64,000 nt of DNA from Gigaspora margarita (GCA_009809945.1 WTPW01000354.1:321976-385975), one strand, 5' to 3'. Counted from the first letter of the stretch, positions 22,902 through 35,415 are shown. Made by a program: numbers and translations. The notes: a model not told the origin generated them from the letters alone.

Positions 22902-25900
22902 GCGTAAGTACAGTAAACCAGAATTCTTTACAGAAAATCACTCAAAAATATGTTCATTCCAATACAAAACTAAAATAATTCTCCCAAATTACTTATGTTA
23001 CTACAATAGTTGGTAAGTATAATACCAAAATTCTTTATACAAATTACTACAAAAATACGATTATTCCAACACAAACTAACATAATTCTGCTCAAATCACT
23101 TACATTACTACAATAGTCAGTAAGTACAATACTAGAATTCTTTACAGCAAATCACTGCAGAAATACGATCATTCCAACACAAAACTAACATAATTTTGTC
23201 TAAATCACTTGCATCACTATAGCACATAAGTACAGTAAACCAGAATTCTTTATAGCAAACCACTAGAAATACAATCACTCCAACACAAAACTAATATAAT
23301 TCTGCCCAAATCACTTATATTACTACAATAGTTAAGCAGTATTATAAATTCAAAAAATTTTTATTGGCACAAACGCAAAAAAAAATATACAAAAAATTTA
23401 TATGCATGCTATATATACGGGGAACCCTGTTATATGCGCAAATTTAAATCTATGTGCGCTGCACCTACTGCACAGATCCAATTTACATCACTATCAGTAA
23501 GTGCAATACCAGAATTCTTTATAGCAAATTACTACAAAAATATGATAATTCCAACACAAAACTAACATAATTTTGCCTAAATCACTTGTATCACTATAGC
23601 ATGTAAGTACAGTAAACCAGAATTCTTTACAGCAAATTACTCAGGAATATGATCATTCTAATACAAAACTAACATAATTCTCCCAAATCACTTATGTTAC
23701 TACAATAGTTGGTAAGTATAATACCAGAATTCTTTATAGCAAATCACTGCAAAAATACGATTATTCCAAAACAAAACTAACATAATTCTGCCCAAATCAC
23801 TTATGTTACTACAATAGTCAGTAACTACAATACCAGAGTTCTTTACAGCAAATCATTGCAGAAATACCAAACTAACATAATTTTGACTAAATCATTTGTA
23901 TCACTATAGCATGTAAATACAGTAAACCAGAATTCTTTACAGCAAATCACTCAGAAATATGATTATTCCAACACGAAACTAACATAATTCACCCAAATCA
24001 CTTACATTACTACAATAGTTAGTAGGTATAATACCAGAATTCTTTACAACAAATCACTGCAAAAATATGATTTTCTAACACAAATTAACATAATTCTGCC
24101 CAAATACTTATGCTACTACAATAGTCAGTAAGTACAATACCAGAATTCTTTACAGCAAATCACTGCAGAAATATGATCATTCCAATACAAAACTAATATA
24201 ATTCTGCCCAAATCACTTACGTTACTACAATAGTCAGTAAGTGCAATACCAAAATTCTTTATAGCAAATCACTGCTAAAATACGATCATTCCAATACAAA
24301 ACTAATATAACTCTGCCTAAATCAATTATATTACTATAGCACGTAAGTACAGCAAACCAGAATTCTTTACTGCAGAAATATGATTATTCCAATACAAAAC
24401 TAACATAATTTTTTCTAAATCACTTGTATCACTATAGCATATAAGTACAGTAAACCAGAATTCTTTATAGCAAATTACGGAAATATGATCATTCCAACAC
24501 AAAACTAACATAATTTTCCCAAATTACTTACATTACTACAATAGTCAGTAGGTATAATACCAGAATTCTTTATAGCAAATCACTGCAAAAATACAATCAT
24601 TCCAATGCAAACTAACATAATTCTGCCCAAATCACTTGCATTACCACAATAGCCAGTAAGTACAATACCAGAATTCTTTACAGCAAATCACTGCAGAAAT
24701 ATGATCATTCCAATACAAAACTAACATAATTTTGCCTAAATCACTTGCATTACTATAGTGCATATGTACAGTAAACCAGAATTCTTTACAGCAAATCACT
24801 CAGAAATATGATCATTCCAATACAAAACTAACATAATTCTGCCCAAATCACTTATGTTACTACAATAGTTGGTAAGTGCAATACCAGAATTCTTTACAAC
24901 AAATTATTGCAAAAATACAATCATTCCAACATAAAACTAACATAACTCTGCCTAAATCAATTGTATCACTATAGCACATAAGTACAATAAACCTGAATTT
25001 TTTACTGCAAAAATATGATCATTCCAATACAAAACTAATATAATTTTGACTAAATCACTTGTATCACTATAGGGCATAAGTACAGTAAACCTAAATTCTT
25101 TATAGCAAATCACTCAGAAAAATGATCATTCCAACACAGAACAAATATAATTCTTCCAAATTACTTACATTACTACAATAGTCAGTAGGTATAATACCAG
25201 AATTCTTTACAGCAAATCACTGCAAAAATATGATCATTCTAACACAAACTAATATAATTCTGCCCAAATCACTTACGTTACTACAATAGTCAGTAAGTAC
25301 AATACCAGAATTCTTTATAGCAAATTACTGCAGAAATATGATTATTCCAACACAAAACTAACATAATTTTGCCTAAATTACTTGTATCACTATAGCGCGT
25401 AAATACAGTAAACCAGAATTCTTTACAGCAAATCACTTAGAAATATGATTATTCTAATACAAAACTACATAATTCTGCCCAAATCACTTGCATTACTACA
25501 ATAGTTGGTAAGTGTAATACCAGAATTCTTTACAGCTAATCACTACAAAAATATGATCATTCCAATACAAAACTAACATAACTCTGCCTAAATCAATTGT
25601 ATCACTATAGCATGTAAGTACAGTAAACCAGAATTCTTTACTGCAAAAATATGATTATTCCAACACAAAACTAATATAATTTTGCCTAAATCACTTGTAT
25701 TACTATAGTGCATAAGTACAGTAAACCAGAATTCTTTACAGCAAATTACTGAAATATAATCATTCCAACACAAAACTAATATAATTTTCCAAATCACTTA
25801 CATTACTACAATAGTTAGTAGATATAATACCAGAATTCTTTACAGCAAATCACTGCAAAAATACAATCATTCCAACACAAACTAATATAATTCTGCCCAA

Positions 25901-26044
25901 ATTACTTACGTTACTACAATAGTTGGTAAGTACAATATCAGAATTCTTTATAGCAAATCACTGCAGAAATATGATCATTCCAATACAAAACTAATATAAT
26001 TTTGTTTAAATTACTTGTATTACTATAGCACATAAGTACAGTAA
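22902..26044. repeat. Satellite array, block 3 with higher-order repeat
   Basis: Here the monomers follow a six-monomer order. The class marked GTAGGTATAATACC recurs at 24549, 25186 and 25819 (spacings 637 and 633). One monomer of each cycle lacks ~12 bp after CTTTA (CTTTACTGCAG). A short unrelated insertion lies at 23334-23486. The block ends inside a monomer at the Harbinger-like insertion. Confidence 0.88.
23334..23486. mobile_element. ~150-bp insertion in the satellite
   Basis: Sequence between ACTACAATAGTT and CAGTAAGTGCAATACC is foreign to the monomer. It contains TATATACGGGGAACCCTG and GTGCGCTGCACC. No clear inverted ends or duplication, so class and exact limits are unknown. Confidence 0.45.
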
Positions 26045-26179
26045 CATGGGTCAAAAACCAATATATCGGGTATCTATCAGGTACCATATTACTATAATTG
26101 AAAAATATATAAAATACTACATATCGGTAACCTACCATACATATATCGTATAGTTTGGATATATCGGGTACCCAATGTG

Positions 26180-26458
26180 CAGTGTTGTCACGGGACAGCT
26201 TTGGACGATGATTTGGACAATCTTGGACAACCTTGAACAATTAAATAAAGTAAAATTACTTAAAATTTTATTAAGATAAGCTATTTTAATTTTAACTGGA
26301 ATGTGTTCAGCACCTAAAAAAATATATAGTTATATATTTTTTAGATAGATTTATTAATTATTAAAGCCTGGACAAGCTTTGGACAATCTTGGACGTTTGG
26401 ACAATTTTGGACGTGGACAAGCCAAAAAGGCTGTGGACAGCCAAAACGTACAACACTG
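26180..26458. mobile_element. 279-bp hAT-like MITE, intact copy
   Basis: Ends CAGTGTTGTCACGGG and GTACAACACTG, with the 9-bp direct repeat CCCAATGTG on both sides (26171-26179 and 26459-26467; 8 bp if the end base belongs to the element). TTGGAC motifs are repeated near both ends. It is the reverse complement of the family copy at 21620-22901 and lies within the Harbinger-like element. Confidence 0.8.
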
Positions 26459-26682
26459 CCCAATGTGTATATATAATAAAATAATTTTTAAATCTACATA
26501 TATTATAATTCTAAATCATTGTTTACAATGCAGATATTCTATATATTCAAAAAATTTATCCTTTATGATATAAAAAATAATTTTTACTACTTAAAGTTTT
26601 TATTAATTTGATATATATCGGGTACCCGATAAATACAGTCTAAAAGCGGTATAACAAATTGCATCTATAGCGCATATATACA

Positions 26683-26788
26683 ATGGTGGGAATAAAAAGT
26701 TATCTTTATATGGTATGTCTATGAAACTTACTCACCTAAAAATATCTATTCAACTCTAAAAGGCAGCTAGAATTTTTATTCCCACCAT
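26683..26788. mobile_element. 106-bp MITE
   Basis: ATGGTGGGAATAAAAA at the left and its exact complement at the right. Surrounding GCGCATATAT/ATATATGCGC is also symmetrical. No ORF; superfamily unknown. Confidence 0.6.
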
Positions 26789-26918
26789 ATTGCATATATG
26801 CGCAGAATAAATTAATAAAGCAAACACATTTTTTTTATATTATTCATTTTTTTTTGTTTTTTTACTTTTTATTATTTGTTTTTACTTTTTATTATTATTC
26901 GTTTTTTTTTTTTTTTTT

Positions 26919-27460
26919 NNNNNNNNNNNNNNNNNNNNNNNNNNNNNNNNNNNNNNNNNNNNNNNNNNNNNNNNNNNNNNNNNNNNNNNNNNNNNNNNNN
27001 NNNNNNNNNNNNNNNNNNNNNNNNNNNNNNNNNNNNNNNNNNNNNNNNNNNNNNNNNNNNNNNNNNNNNNNNNNNNNNNNNNNNNNNNNNNNNNNNNNNN
27101 NNNNNNNNNNNNNNNNNNNNNNNNNNNNNNNNNNNNNNNNNNNNNNNNNNNNNNNNNNNNNNNNNNNNNNNNNNNNNNNNNNNNNNNNNNNNNNNNNNNN
27201 NNNNNNNNNNNNNNNNNNNNNNNNNNNNNNNNNNNNNNNNNNNNNNNNNNNNNNNNNNNNNNNNNNNNNNNNNNNNNNNNNNNNNNNNNNNNNNNNNNNN
27301 NNNNNNNNNNNNNNNNNNNNNNNNNNNNNNNNNNNNNNNNNNNNNNNNNNNNNNNNNNNNNNNNNNNNNNNNNNNNNNNNNNNNNNNNNNNNNNNNNNNN
27401 NNNNNNNNNNNNNNNNNNNNNNNNNNNNNNNNNNNNNNNNNNNNNNNNNNNNNNNNNNNN
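26919..27460. other. Assembly gap (Ns)
   Basis: 542 undetermined bases between two long T-rich tracts. Open frames drawn across it are artefacts. Confidence 0.99.
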
Positions 27461-28760
27461 TGGTTGATTTTTTTTTTTATTGTTTAATTTTTTTATTTTA
27501 TCTTTTTATTATTATATTTAATTTTAATTGTTTTACTTTAATTGTTTAATTTTTTTTTTTTAATTAGTTGATTTTTTTTTATTTTATTGTTTAATTTTTT
27601 TATTTTATCGTTTAATTTTTTTTTAATTGTTTTTTTTATTTTAACTTTTTTTTTTATTTCATTATTATTTTTTATTTTTTTAAATATTTTTTTTTATTAA
27701 TTATTATTATTTTTATTTTTCAGTTATATGATAGATCTAGATTAGATGATCACATGATCATTTTTTTTATTTATATATTTATTTTTTTCTGCCTTTTTTT
27801 ATTTATAACTTATAACTTATTTTAATTTTTATTTATAACCTTTTTGTTTAATTTTGTTTTTTATTATTATATTATTTAAATTTATTTTTGTTATTTATTT
27901 TCTCATTACTACACTTTTCAGATAACTTCATTAGTACTTCATCGTTAGGCGTCGTCCATTTTGAAGCAACCTTTTTTCGTCGTTGGTGCCATCCATTTTG
28001 GAGCAATGGTTTTGGATTTCATCTTTTCAGTAAGTCATTAGTCGGTGTCGACTATTTTGGTATATTATTCATCACTGGCCCCATTGGTGTTTTTTCTTTT
28101 TTATTGACGTGCCCTATTTCTAAATACTGCTTTTAGTTTTTTTTTAGGTTCCTCTGATTGCCTTAGGTATTGCTGATTTCAACGTTGCTTCGATGCGTTT
28201 CAAAGATTTTGCTTTGGGGTCTATTAGATTTTTTGAGCATTTCTCATTTGACTATGTGGTGTCTTGTTGCTGATTTCGTACATGTTTCAGGGTTTCTTGG
28301 TATATATTTCGTTTTGGGTGTCCTGTCAGTTTTTTTGGATCCTCTCTGTTCGAGTTTGTAGTGTTCTCTGTTTGAGTTCATGGTGCTCTCTGTTCGAATT
28401 CATGATACTCTCTGTTCGAGTTCATGGTGCTCTCTGTTCGAGTTTGTAGTGCTCTCTGTTCGAGTTCGTAGTGCTCTCTGTTCGAGTTCGTGATTGCTTC
28501 AGGTGTCTTGTCGCTGATTTTGATATTGCTTTGGTGCATTTTGGGGTGTTTTGCAGATTTTACCTTGGGTACTTTGTTGGTTTTCTTGGGCATTTTCATG
28601 TAGCTTTATAGTTGCTTTTGGTGTTTTGTCATCGATTTGTTGAACTTTTTTCTATAGCTATTATGGTCATTGGTGTTTCTGCCTTTGTTAGTATTGTATT
28701 ATCACTAGTGTTTCATTAGTTATTTGCTATAGAATTGTATATTAGATTCCAAATTGTAAC
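27461..28760. other. T-rich, strand-asymmetric interior
   Basis: The plus strand is rich in T and G, the minus strand in A and C. Minus-strand fragments such as MKMPKKTNKVPKVKSAKHPK (28540-28599) and a basic stretch near 27900-28000 look faintly protein-like, but no family is recognised. It may be a decayed coding region of the host element. Confidence 0.3.
28346..28495. repeat. 22-bp minisatellite, ~7 copies
   Basis: Tandem TTCGAGTTCATGGTGCTCTC-like units with G/A and C/T variants (TTTGTAGTG, TTCGTAGTG). On the minus strand they read as repeats of the NSNREHYELEQRA type, probably incidental. Confidence 0.8.
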
Positions 28761-29151
28761 CGATTTGTTTTATAATAAATAAATAAAAAAAATGAAATTT
28801 TTATTAAATTGCTTTATATTATTGTTATGGCAAAGTGATAATTAAGTGATTGTAAAAAATATATGAATATTCGAATTTATTTTTTCCCACTTTAGTACTT
28901 TATATCGGGTCCATATCGGGTACATGATGTATTACAGAATTTATATATGCGATATATATACAGCATGTATACGGCATGTATACTATATGTGTACTATATG
29001 TGTCCGATATGTGTCCGATATGCTACAGGAGTCAGGTACATATCGGGTATATGTATAAATATATCTTACACATATCGGTCACTTATCATATATATATAGT
29101 ATACATATTTGGTACCCGATATTATACTGATATGCATCATTTTGACCTGTG

Positions 29152-32100
29152 TAAACCAGAATTCTTTACAGCAAATCACTCAAAAATATGATTGTTCCAA
29201 CACAAAACTAATATAATTCTTCCAAATCACTTACATTACTACAATAGTCAGTAGGTATAATACCAAATTCTTTACAGCAAATCACTGCAAAAATACGATC
29301 ATTGCAATACAAACTAACATAATTTTGCCCCAAATCACTTACATTACTAAATAGTAGGTAAGTACAATACCAGAATTTTTATAGCAAATCACTGCAGAAA
29401 TACAATTATTCCAACACAAAACTAACATAATTTTGCCTAAATCACTTGTATCACTATAGTATATAAGTACTATAAACCAGAATTCTTTACAACAAATCAC
29501 TCAGAAATATAATCATTCCAATACAAAACTAATATAATTCTTCCCAAAATCACTTACGTTACTACAATAGTTAGTAAGTGCAATACCAGAATTCTTTACA
29601 GCAAATCACTGCAAAAATATGATCATTCTAGTACAAAACTAACATAACTCTGCCTAAATTAATTGTATTACTATAGCACAAAGTACAGTAAACCAGAATT
29701 CTTTATTGCAAAAATACAATTATTCCAACACAAAACTAATATAATTTTGCCTAAATTACTTGTATTACTAGTACAGTAAACCAGAATTCTTTATAGAAAA
29801 TCACTCAGAAATACGTTCATTCCAACACAAACCTAACATAATTCTCCCAAATCACTTATATTACTACAATAGTCAGTAGGTTTAATACTAGAATTCTTTA
29901 CAACAAATCACTACAAAAATACAATCATTCCAACAAAAACTAACATAATTCTGCCCAAATCACTTACGTTACTACAATAGTCAGTAAGTACAATACCAGA
30001 ATTCTTTACAGCAAATCACTGCAAAAATACTATCATTCCAACACAAAACTAACATAATTTTGCCTAAATCACTTGTATTACTATAGCATGTAAGTACAGT
30101 AAACCAGAATTCTTTACAGCAAATCACTCAGAAATACAATCATTCCAACATAAAACTAACATAATTCTGCCCAAATCACTTACATTTCTACAATAGTCAG
30201 TAAGTGCAATACCAGAATTCTTTACAGAAAATCACTGCAAAAATATGATCATTCCAATACAAAACTAACATAACTCTGCCTAAATCAATTGTATCACTAT
30301 AGCATGTAAGCACAGTAAACCAGAATTCTTTACTGCAGAAATATGATCATTCCAACACAAAACTAATATAATTCTCCCAAATCACTTACATTACTACAAT
30401 AGTCAGTAGGTATAATACCAAAATTCTTTACAGCAAATCACTCAGAAATATGATCATTCCCACACAAAACTGACATAATTCTCCCAAATCACTTACATTA
30501 CTACAATAGTTAGTAGGTATAATGCCAGAATTCTTTACAGCAAATTACTGCAAAAATATGATTATTCCAACACAAACTAATATAATTTTGCCCAAATCAC
30601 TTACTTTACTACAATAGTCAGTAAGTACAATACCAGAATTCTTTACAGCAAAATCACTACAGGAATACAATCATTCCAACACAAAACTAATATAATTTTG
30701 CCTAAAATTACTTGTATCACTATAGCACGTAAGTACAGTAAACCAGAATTCTTTACAGCAAATCACTCAGAAATATGACCATTCCAACACAAAACTAATA
30801 TAATTCTGCCCAAATCACTTACGTTACTACAATAGTCAGTAAGTGCAATACCAGAATTATTTACAGCAAATCATTGCAAAAATACGATTATTCCAATACA
30901 AAACTAACATAACTCTGCCTAATCAATTGTATTACTATAGCATGTAAGTACAGTAAACCAGAATTTTTTATTTCAGAAATGTGATTATTCCAACACAAAA
31001 CTAACATAATTTTGCCTAAATCACTTGTATCACTATAGTGCTTAAGTACAGTAAACCAGAATTCTTTACAGCAAATTACTTGGAAATACGATTATTCCAA
31101 TACAAAACTAATATAATTCTGCCCAAATCACTTACGTTACTACAATAGTCAGTAAGTGCAATACCAGAATTCTTTATAGCAAATCACTGCAAAAATATGA
31201 TCATTCCAACACAAAACTAACATAACACTGCCTAAATCAATTGCATCACTATAGCACATAAGTACAGTAAACCAGAATTCTTTATAGCAAATTACTACAG
31301 AAATATGATAATTCCAATACAAAACTAACATAATTTTGCCTAAATTACTTGTATTACTATAGCGCATAAGTACATTAAACCAAATTCTTTACAGCAAATC
31401 ACTCAGATATACAATCATTTCTAACACAAAACTAACATAATTCTCCCAAATCACTTACATTACTACAATAGTCAGTAGGTATAATACCAGAATTCTTTAC
31501 AGCAAATCACTGCAAAAATACGATTATTCCAACACAAACTAACATAATTCTGCCTCAAAAACTTATGTTACTACAATAGTCGATAAGTACTATACCAGAA
31601 TTCTTTACAGCAAATCACTGCAAAAATACGATCATTCCAATACAAAACTAACATAATTTTGCCTAAATCACTTGTATCACAATAGCGTGTAAGTACAGTA
31701 AACCAGAATTCTTTACAGCAAATCACTCAGAAATACTATCATTCCAACACAAAACTAACATAATTCTGCCCAAATCACTTACATTACTACAATAGTCAGT
31801 AAGTGCAATACCAGAATTCTTTACAGCAAATCACTGCAAAAATACGATCATTCCAACACATAACTAACATAACTCTGCCTAAATCAATTGTATCACTATA
31901 GCACATAAGTACAGTAAACCAGAATTCTTTACAGCAAATCACTGCAGAAATACGATCATTCCAATACAAAACTAACATAATTTTGCCTAAATCACTTGTA
32001 TTACTATAGCGCATAAGTACAGTAAACCTAAATTCTTTGCAGCAAATCACTCAGAAATACGCTCATTTCCAACACAAAACTAACATAATTCTTCCAAATC

Positions 32101-32275
32101 ACGTTACTACAATAGTCGGCAAATATGATTAAGTTTTCTTATAGCAAATTACTACATAATTCTGCCCAAATCGCCCATGTCACCAAAATAGTTGGCAAGT
32201 ATGGAATAGAATTTTTTACGGAAATTTACTATAGAAATTACGATCATTCCTAATACAAAGCTAACATAAACACAG
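29152..32275. repeat. Satellite array, block 4 with higher-order repeat
   Basis: The array resumes in phase after the Harbinger-like insertion. The GTAGGTATAATACC-class monomer recurs at 29252, 29877, 30407, 30514 and 31476 (spacings 625, 530, 107 and 962, that is whole or truncated six-monomer cycles). Monomers decay after 32100 and traces persist to about 32371. Confidence 0.88.
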
Positions 32276-32371
32276 AATGTAACTCGATCATCTCTAAGCT
32301 TTTTAGGAAGAACTTTAGGCTGCAATTGTAGGACAAAATATAGCAAATCGCTATAGAAATTTTGATTGTTC

Positions 32372-33402
32372 TATTAAACTTAATTTTTTTTAATAATTCA
32401 GATTGGGGTAAAAGTTCGAAAATGGTTGCAATATAGAAACTTTATAATCTTAGCATTTTGCTTAATTTGTAGTTTAATTCGAAATTTTTAAATAAACTAT
32501 TGTTCCGATCTAATTTTCTGATTTGATTTCTGATCTGCCCTCAGAAATGTGTCGATTTATCACATGATATAATCACCTGATTTTTTTGAATTTTAATTGG
32601 TTAATATGCTAGAGATATATAGTTATATATCTCTAGCTAGAGATGCCTAGAAGAACCCTTATATTTATTATAAAAAAAAAGAACAGAATTGATATCCAAA
32701 TACCCAATTATAATTAAACTTCTAGCTTAACTACTAATAAAAACAATAACAAAGTACAACTAGAATCAAGATGAAGCAATAGCAAAACTTAATATATAGT
32801 ATATGATACATAGCACACCCAAAGTAATCAAAAAATGATAATACTCAAAACAATAGCAAAACACAAAAGAAATAATTATACATGATGCACCCAAAGTAAT
32901 CAAAAAATAATAATACTCAAAACAATAGCAATAATTCTAAACATTAATGCACGTACGTCTATCTTGTTAGGCCGTATATGTTTAGATTCATTGAAATTTT
33001 TAAATTCTAAATTCTCTTCTAAATAAACACAACTCCATACCACTCATGTATGAATTACTAGCAAGTAAGTATTTAAAGTTAAGCATTTTAAATTAACATT
33101 CTTTTAAGCAAAAATTATTACTTTAAATAACATATATTCTATTAGGGGGTGAGTATTAAAATAATTGATATTTCGAGAATTAATATTACCTTTTAAATTC
33201 AAAACAACTATGCAACTTTAAATAATTCACACATAAATTTAGAATGTAAGTTTTATGATTATATTTATATATAAATCTTTATAAATCAAAATATATAAAT
33301 TTAATTACCCATTAATCAACGCTAGTCGATATAGCCGGTAAATATAACCACTTTAAAATCAAAACTTTAATAATATCGTTAAGTAATATATATATTTTTA
33401 GT
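32372..33402. other. AT-rich DNA with two small repeats
   Basis: Contains the inverted mate (32608-32652) of the 11230 repeat. It also holds a ~75-bp tandem pair at about 32815-32940 (GCACCCAAAGTAATCAAAAA and AATACTCAAAACAATAGCAA in both copies). No gene found. Confidence 0.5.
32608..32652 (-). repeat. 45-bp repeat, inverted mate of 11230-11275
   Basis: Reverse complement of the block at 11230-11275 with one indel, immediately beyond the satellite array. Confidence 0.7.
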
Positions 33403-34378
33403 AATTGGACGAGCAATGATCCTGACATTGATAAATTCATTCAACAAATACAACTTGAAGCAAAAAATTTCGGAGAAATTATTGAATGGATCCCTTTTAA
33501 AAGTTTTACAAATATTAAATATCTTGCTGAAGGTGGCGATGGCATTATTTTCAAGGCAATATGGGAATATGGATTTATCTTTGGATTTGATAAAGAAAAT
33601 AACAATTGGAAGAGAGTACCGCGAATAACTGTTTGTTTAAAACGCTTTCATAATTTTAAAGATATAAAAAAAGAATTTTTAATCAAAGTAAGAATTTTAC
33701 AGTAAATTTGAGGTTGCATTATTCATTCTAATCTATATTTATTTTTAGGTTAAAAACCAACACATATATGGAGGTAAATCAGCAATTGCCATTTATGGAC
33801 TAACTAAGGATAACGACGAATATATGATAGTTATGCAATTTGCAAGGAAGTCTCCGAAGTTTATTAGACAGAAAATTCTATCATTTAACATGGATGAATA
33901 AAATAGAAAATCTACTTTATATAGCTGAAGGACTTCATTCAATTCATCAAGCCGGGCTAATATATAAAGATCTCCGTTCTGGACATATAGTTAATGAAAA
34001 TATTACTAGTCCTTACATTACTGATTTTAGTTTATGTTGTCCAGTGTCTCAAGATTCAAGAAGTAGAGATATCTATGGAGTCTTTCCTATATTGCTCCAG
34101 AGGTCTTAAGAAACGAAGGATATACTCAGAAATCAGATATTTATTCCTATGGAATAATAATGACAGAAATTTTTAATGGATATCCTCCATATCACAATAT
34201 TTCACTTGACATTGCCCTAGCAATTAAAATAATTGAGGGGCAAAAACCTAAAATTCTACATGAAATCCCTCCGTTACTTATGGATTTAATGAATAATTGT
34301 TTAGATGTTGATCATCAGAATCGACCGGATGCCAAATATTTAGTGGATAAAAAAAAAAAAGTGGCATATTACGAGTAA
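33403..34378 (+). pseudogene. Protein kinase pseudogene (TKL-like, AMF type)
   Basis: A decayed protein kinase of the type hugely expanded in Glomeromycotina. Exon 1 (33403-33690) reads NWTSNDPDIDKFIQQIQLEA and YLAEGGDGIIFKAIWEYG (glycine loop), then ITVCLKRF (ATP-binding Lys). A GT...AG intron lies at about 33688-33748, after EFLIK. Downstream come GSLRSLL, IAEGLHSIHQAGLIYKDLRS (HRD region), YITDFSL (DFG position), YIAPEVL, SDIYSYG and HQNRPDA. Two frameshifts (about 33846 and 34085) break it. The metal-binding Asn of HRDLxxxN is His, and DFG reads DFS. The zinc-ribbon exon usual upstream in this family was not found. Confidence 0.85.
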
Positions 34379-35117
34379 TGATACCTGACGAACGACGAAA
34401 CCATTTCATCATGTAATCTAATTGACAGAAGGCGAAAACTATGAGACCGATGATGATTGATAAAGCATATTATTATCACTATATAAATAAATTAGTACAT
34501 ATAACATTTTTTTTTGTTGCATTATTTTATCTACTCATTTTTCAATGTTTTTATATCAACACATTTGCCTGAAATTATCTGTAGAAGGCTTTATCTCCCG
34601 GAAGCATCCAAATGGCTGACTGAGAAGACTAATAATAAAACAAACCTCGTTATAATGAATAACATTAAATTGAAGAATAATTAATGGATTAGTACATCTG
34701 TAGATTGTCGAAGAAAAATCTTATTTGATTAATGGTATCATCAAGGGCTTATGTTGTCAAGAAAACAGTTCATTATCAAATAAACTTTTTGTATTTTCAT
34801 ATTGATGAGTGAAACTTTGAATTATGATTTTGAAAAACCTTAACATTCAACGTCCAGAGGTCATTATAAAGAAACCCATTAAAAGAGAGTTAACTGTATT
34901 ATAATATTTCATGGTCAAATTGATTCATCAAGGGTTTTATCAATCATTATGTCAGTCACTATAATAAAGATGCAAATTGTTTAATTGAAACTTATAAGGA
35001 AATGAAATTCAACACATATACGAAAAAAGATTGGAGATTAACAATTAAAAAAAATGGGCTAAATAATCAAGAATGAATGTTAGAAAGATTAGTAAACTAC
35101 ATATTTATACTCTACGA
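34379..35117. other. No gene recognised
   Basis: AT-rich sequence downstream of the kinase remnant. Short peptide-like stretches (TYKEMKFNTYTKKDWR near 35000) belong to no family I recognise. Confidence 0.35.
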
Positions 35118-35190
35118 ACTATCAGAAGGCAAGGCTTATTTTTAAATAATCGCTTGATCAAGTCAATAAATTCAGTTGATCTTGCTACAT
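35118..35190 (+). repeat. Dispersed ~70-bp repeat, copy 1
   Basis: GGCTTATTTTTAAATAATCG, then CTTGATCAAGTCAAT and GTTGATCTTGC match 47338-47410 in the same orientation. Both copies lie a few hundred bases downstream of a kinase pseudogene. Confidence 0.6.
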
Positions 35191-35344
35191 TTAATTATTA
35201 ATAAGGCTGGGTGGCGAAGGCGCAATATGATAATATGAAAAAAGAACACATGCGAACGGCATCACTGCCCATTTCATCTAATAATTATTTGATAAAACAT
35301 TCTACAGTATGTGACAATAACATGACATTACCAATTATTGGTAA

Positions 35345-35410
35345 TTGATATTTTTAGTAACAATCGAAATTAAATTTTTTAGTAAAACAATCGAAATTAA
35401 TTTTTTAGTA
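35345..35410. repeat. ~27-bp tandem repeat, locus 1
   Basis: Two to three copies of AGTAAAACAATCGAAATTAA plus a run of T. The same unit occurs about four times at 40585-40690. Confidence 0.65.
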
Positions 35411-35415
35411 AAATA

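Larger units (their letters stand above)
26045..29151. mobile_element. 3.1-kb PIF/Harbinger-like element (gap inside)
   Basis: Interrupts a satellite monomer at GTAAACC. TAA on both sides (26042-26044 and 29152-29154) fits the 3-bp TWA duplication of PIF/Harbinger elements. Termini CATGGGTCAAAA and CACAGGTCAAAA (right end, complement) are imperfect inverted repeats. Copies of TATCGGGTAC or its complement lie near both ends. The middle is strongly T-rich on the plus strand, contains 542 unknown bases (26919-27460) and carries nested elements. No transposase was recognised; one could be hidden in the gap. Confidence 0.65.

Noticed and set aside
26854..27549. 200+ codon open frames over the gap
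   Set aside because: Almost entirely unknown bases flanked by homopolymer T.
18991..32050. Repeated minus-strand open frames reading like VICCKEFWFTVLTRYS
   Set aside because: They are translations of satellite monomers; the frame stays open only because some monomer pairs have lengths divisible by three.
16115..32275. CRISPR-like array
   Set aside because: Monomers are contiguous ~107-bp units without unique spacers, in a eukaryotic context.
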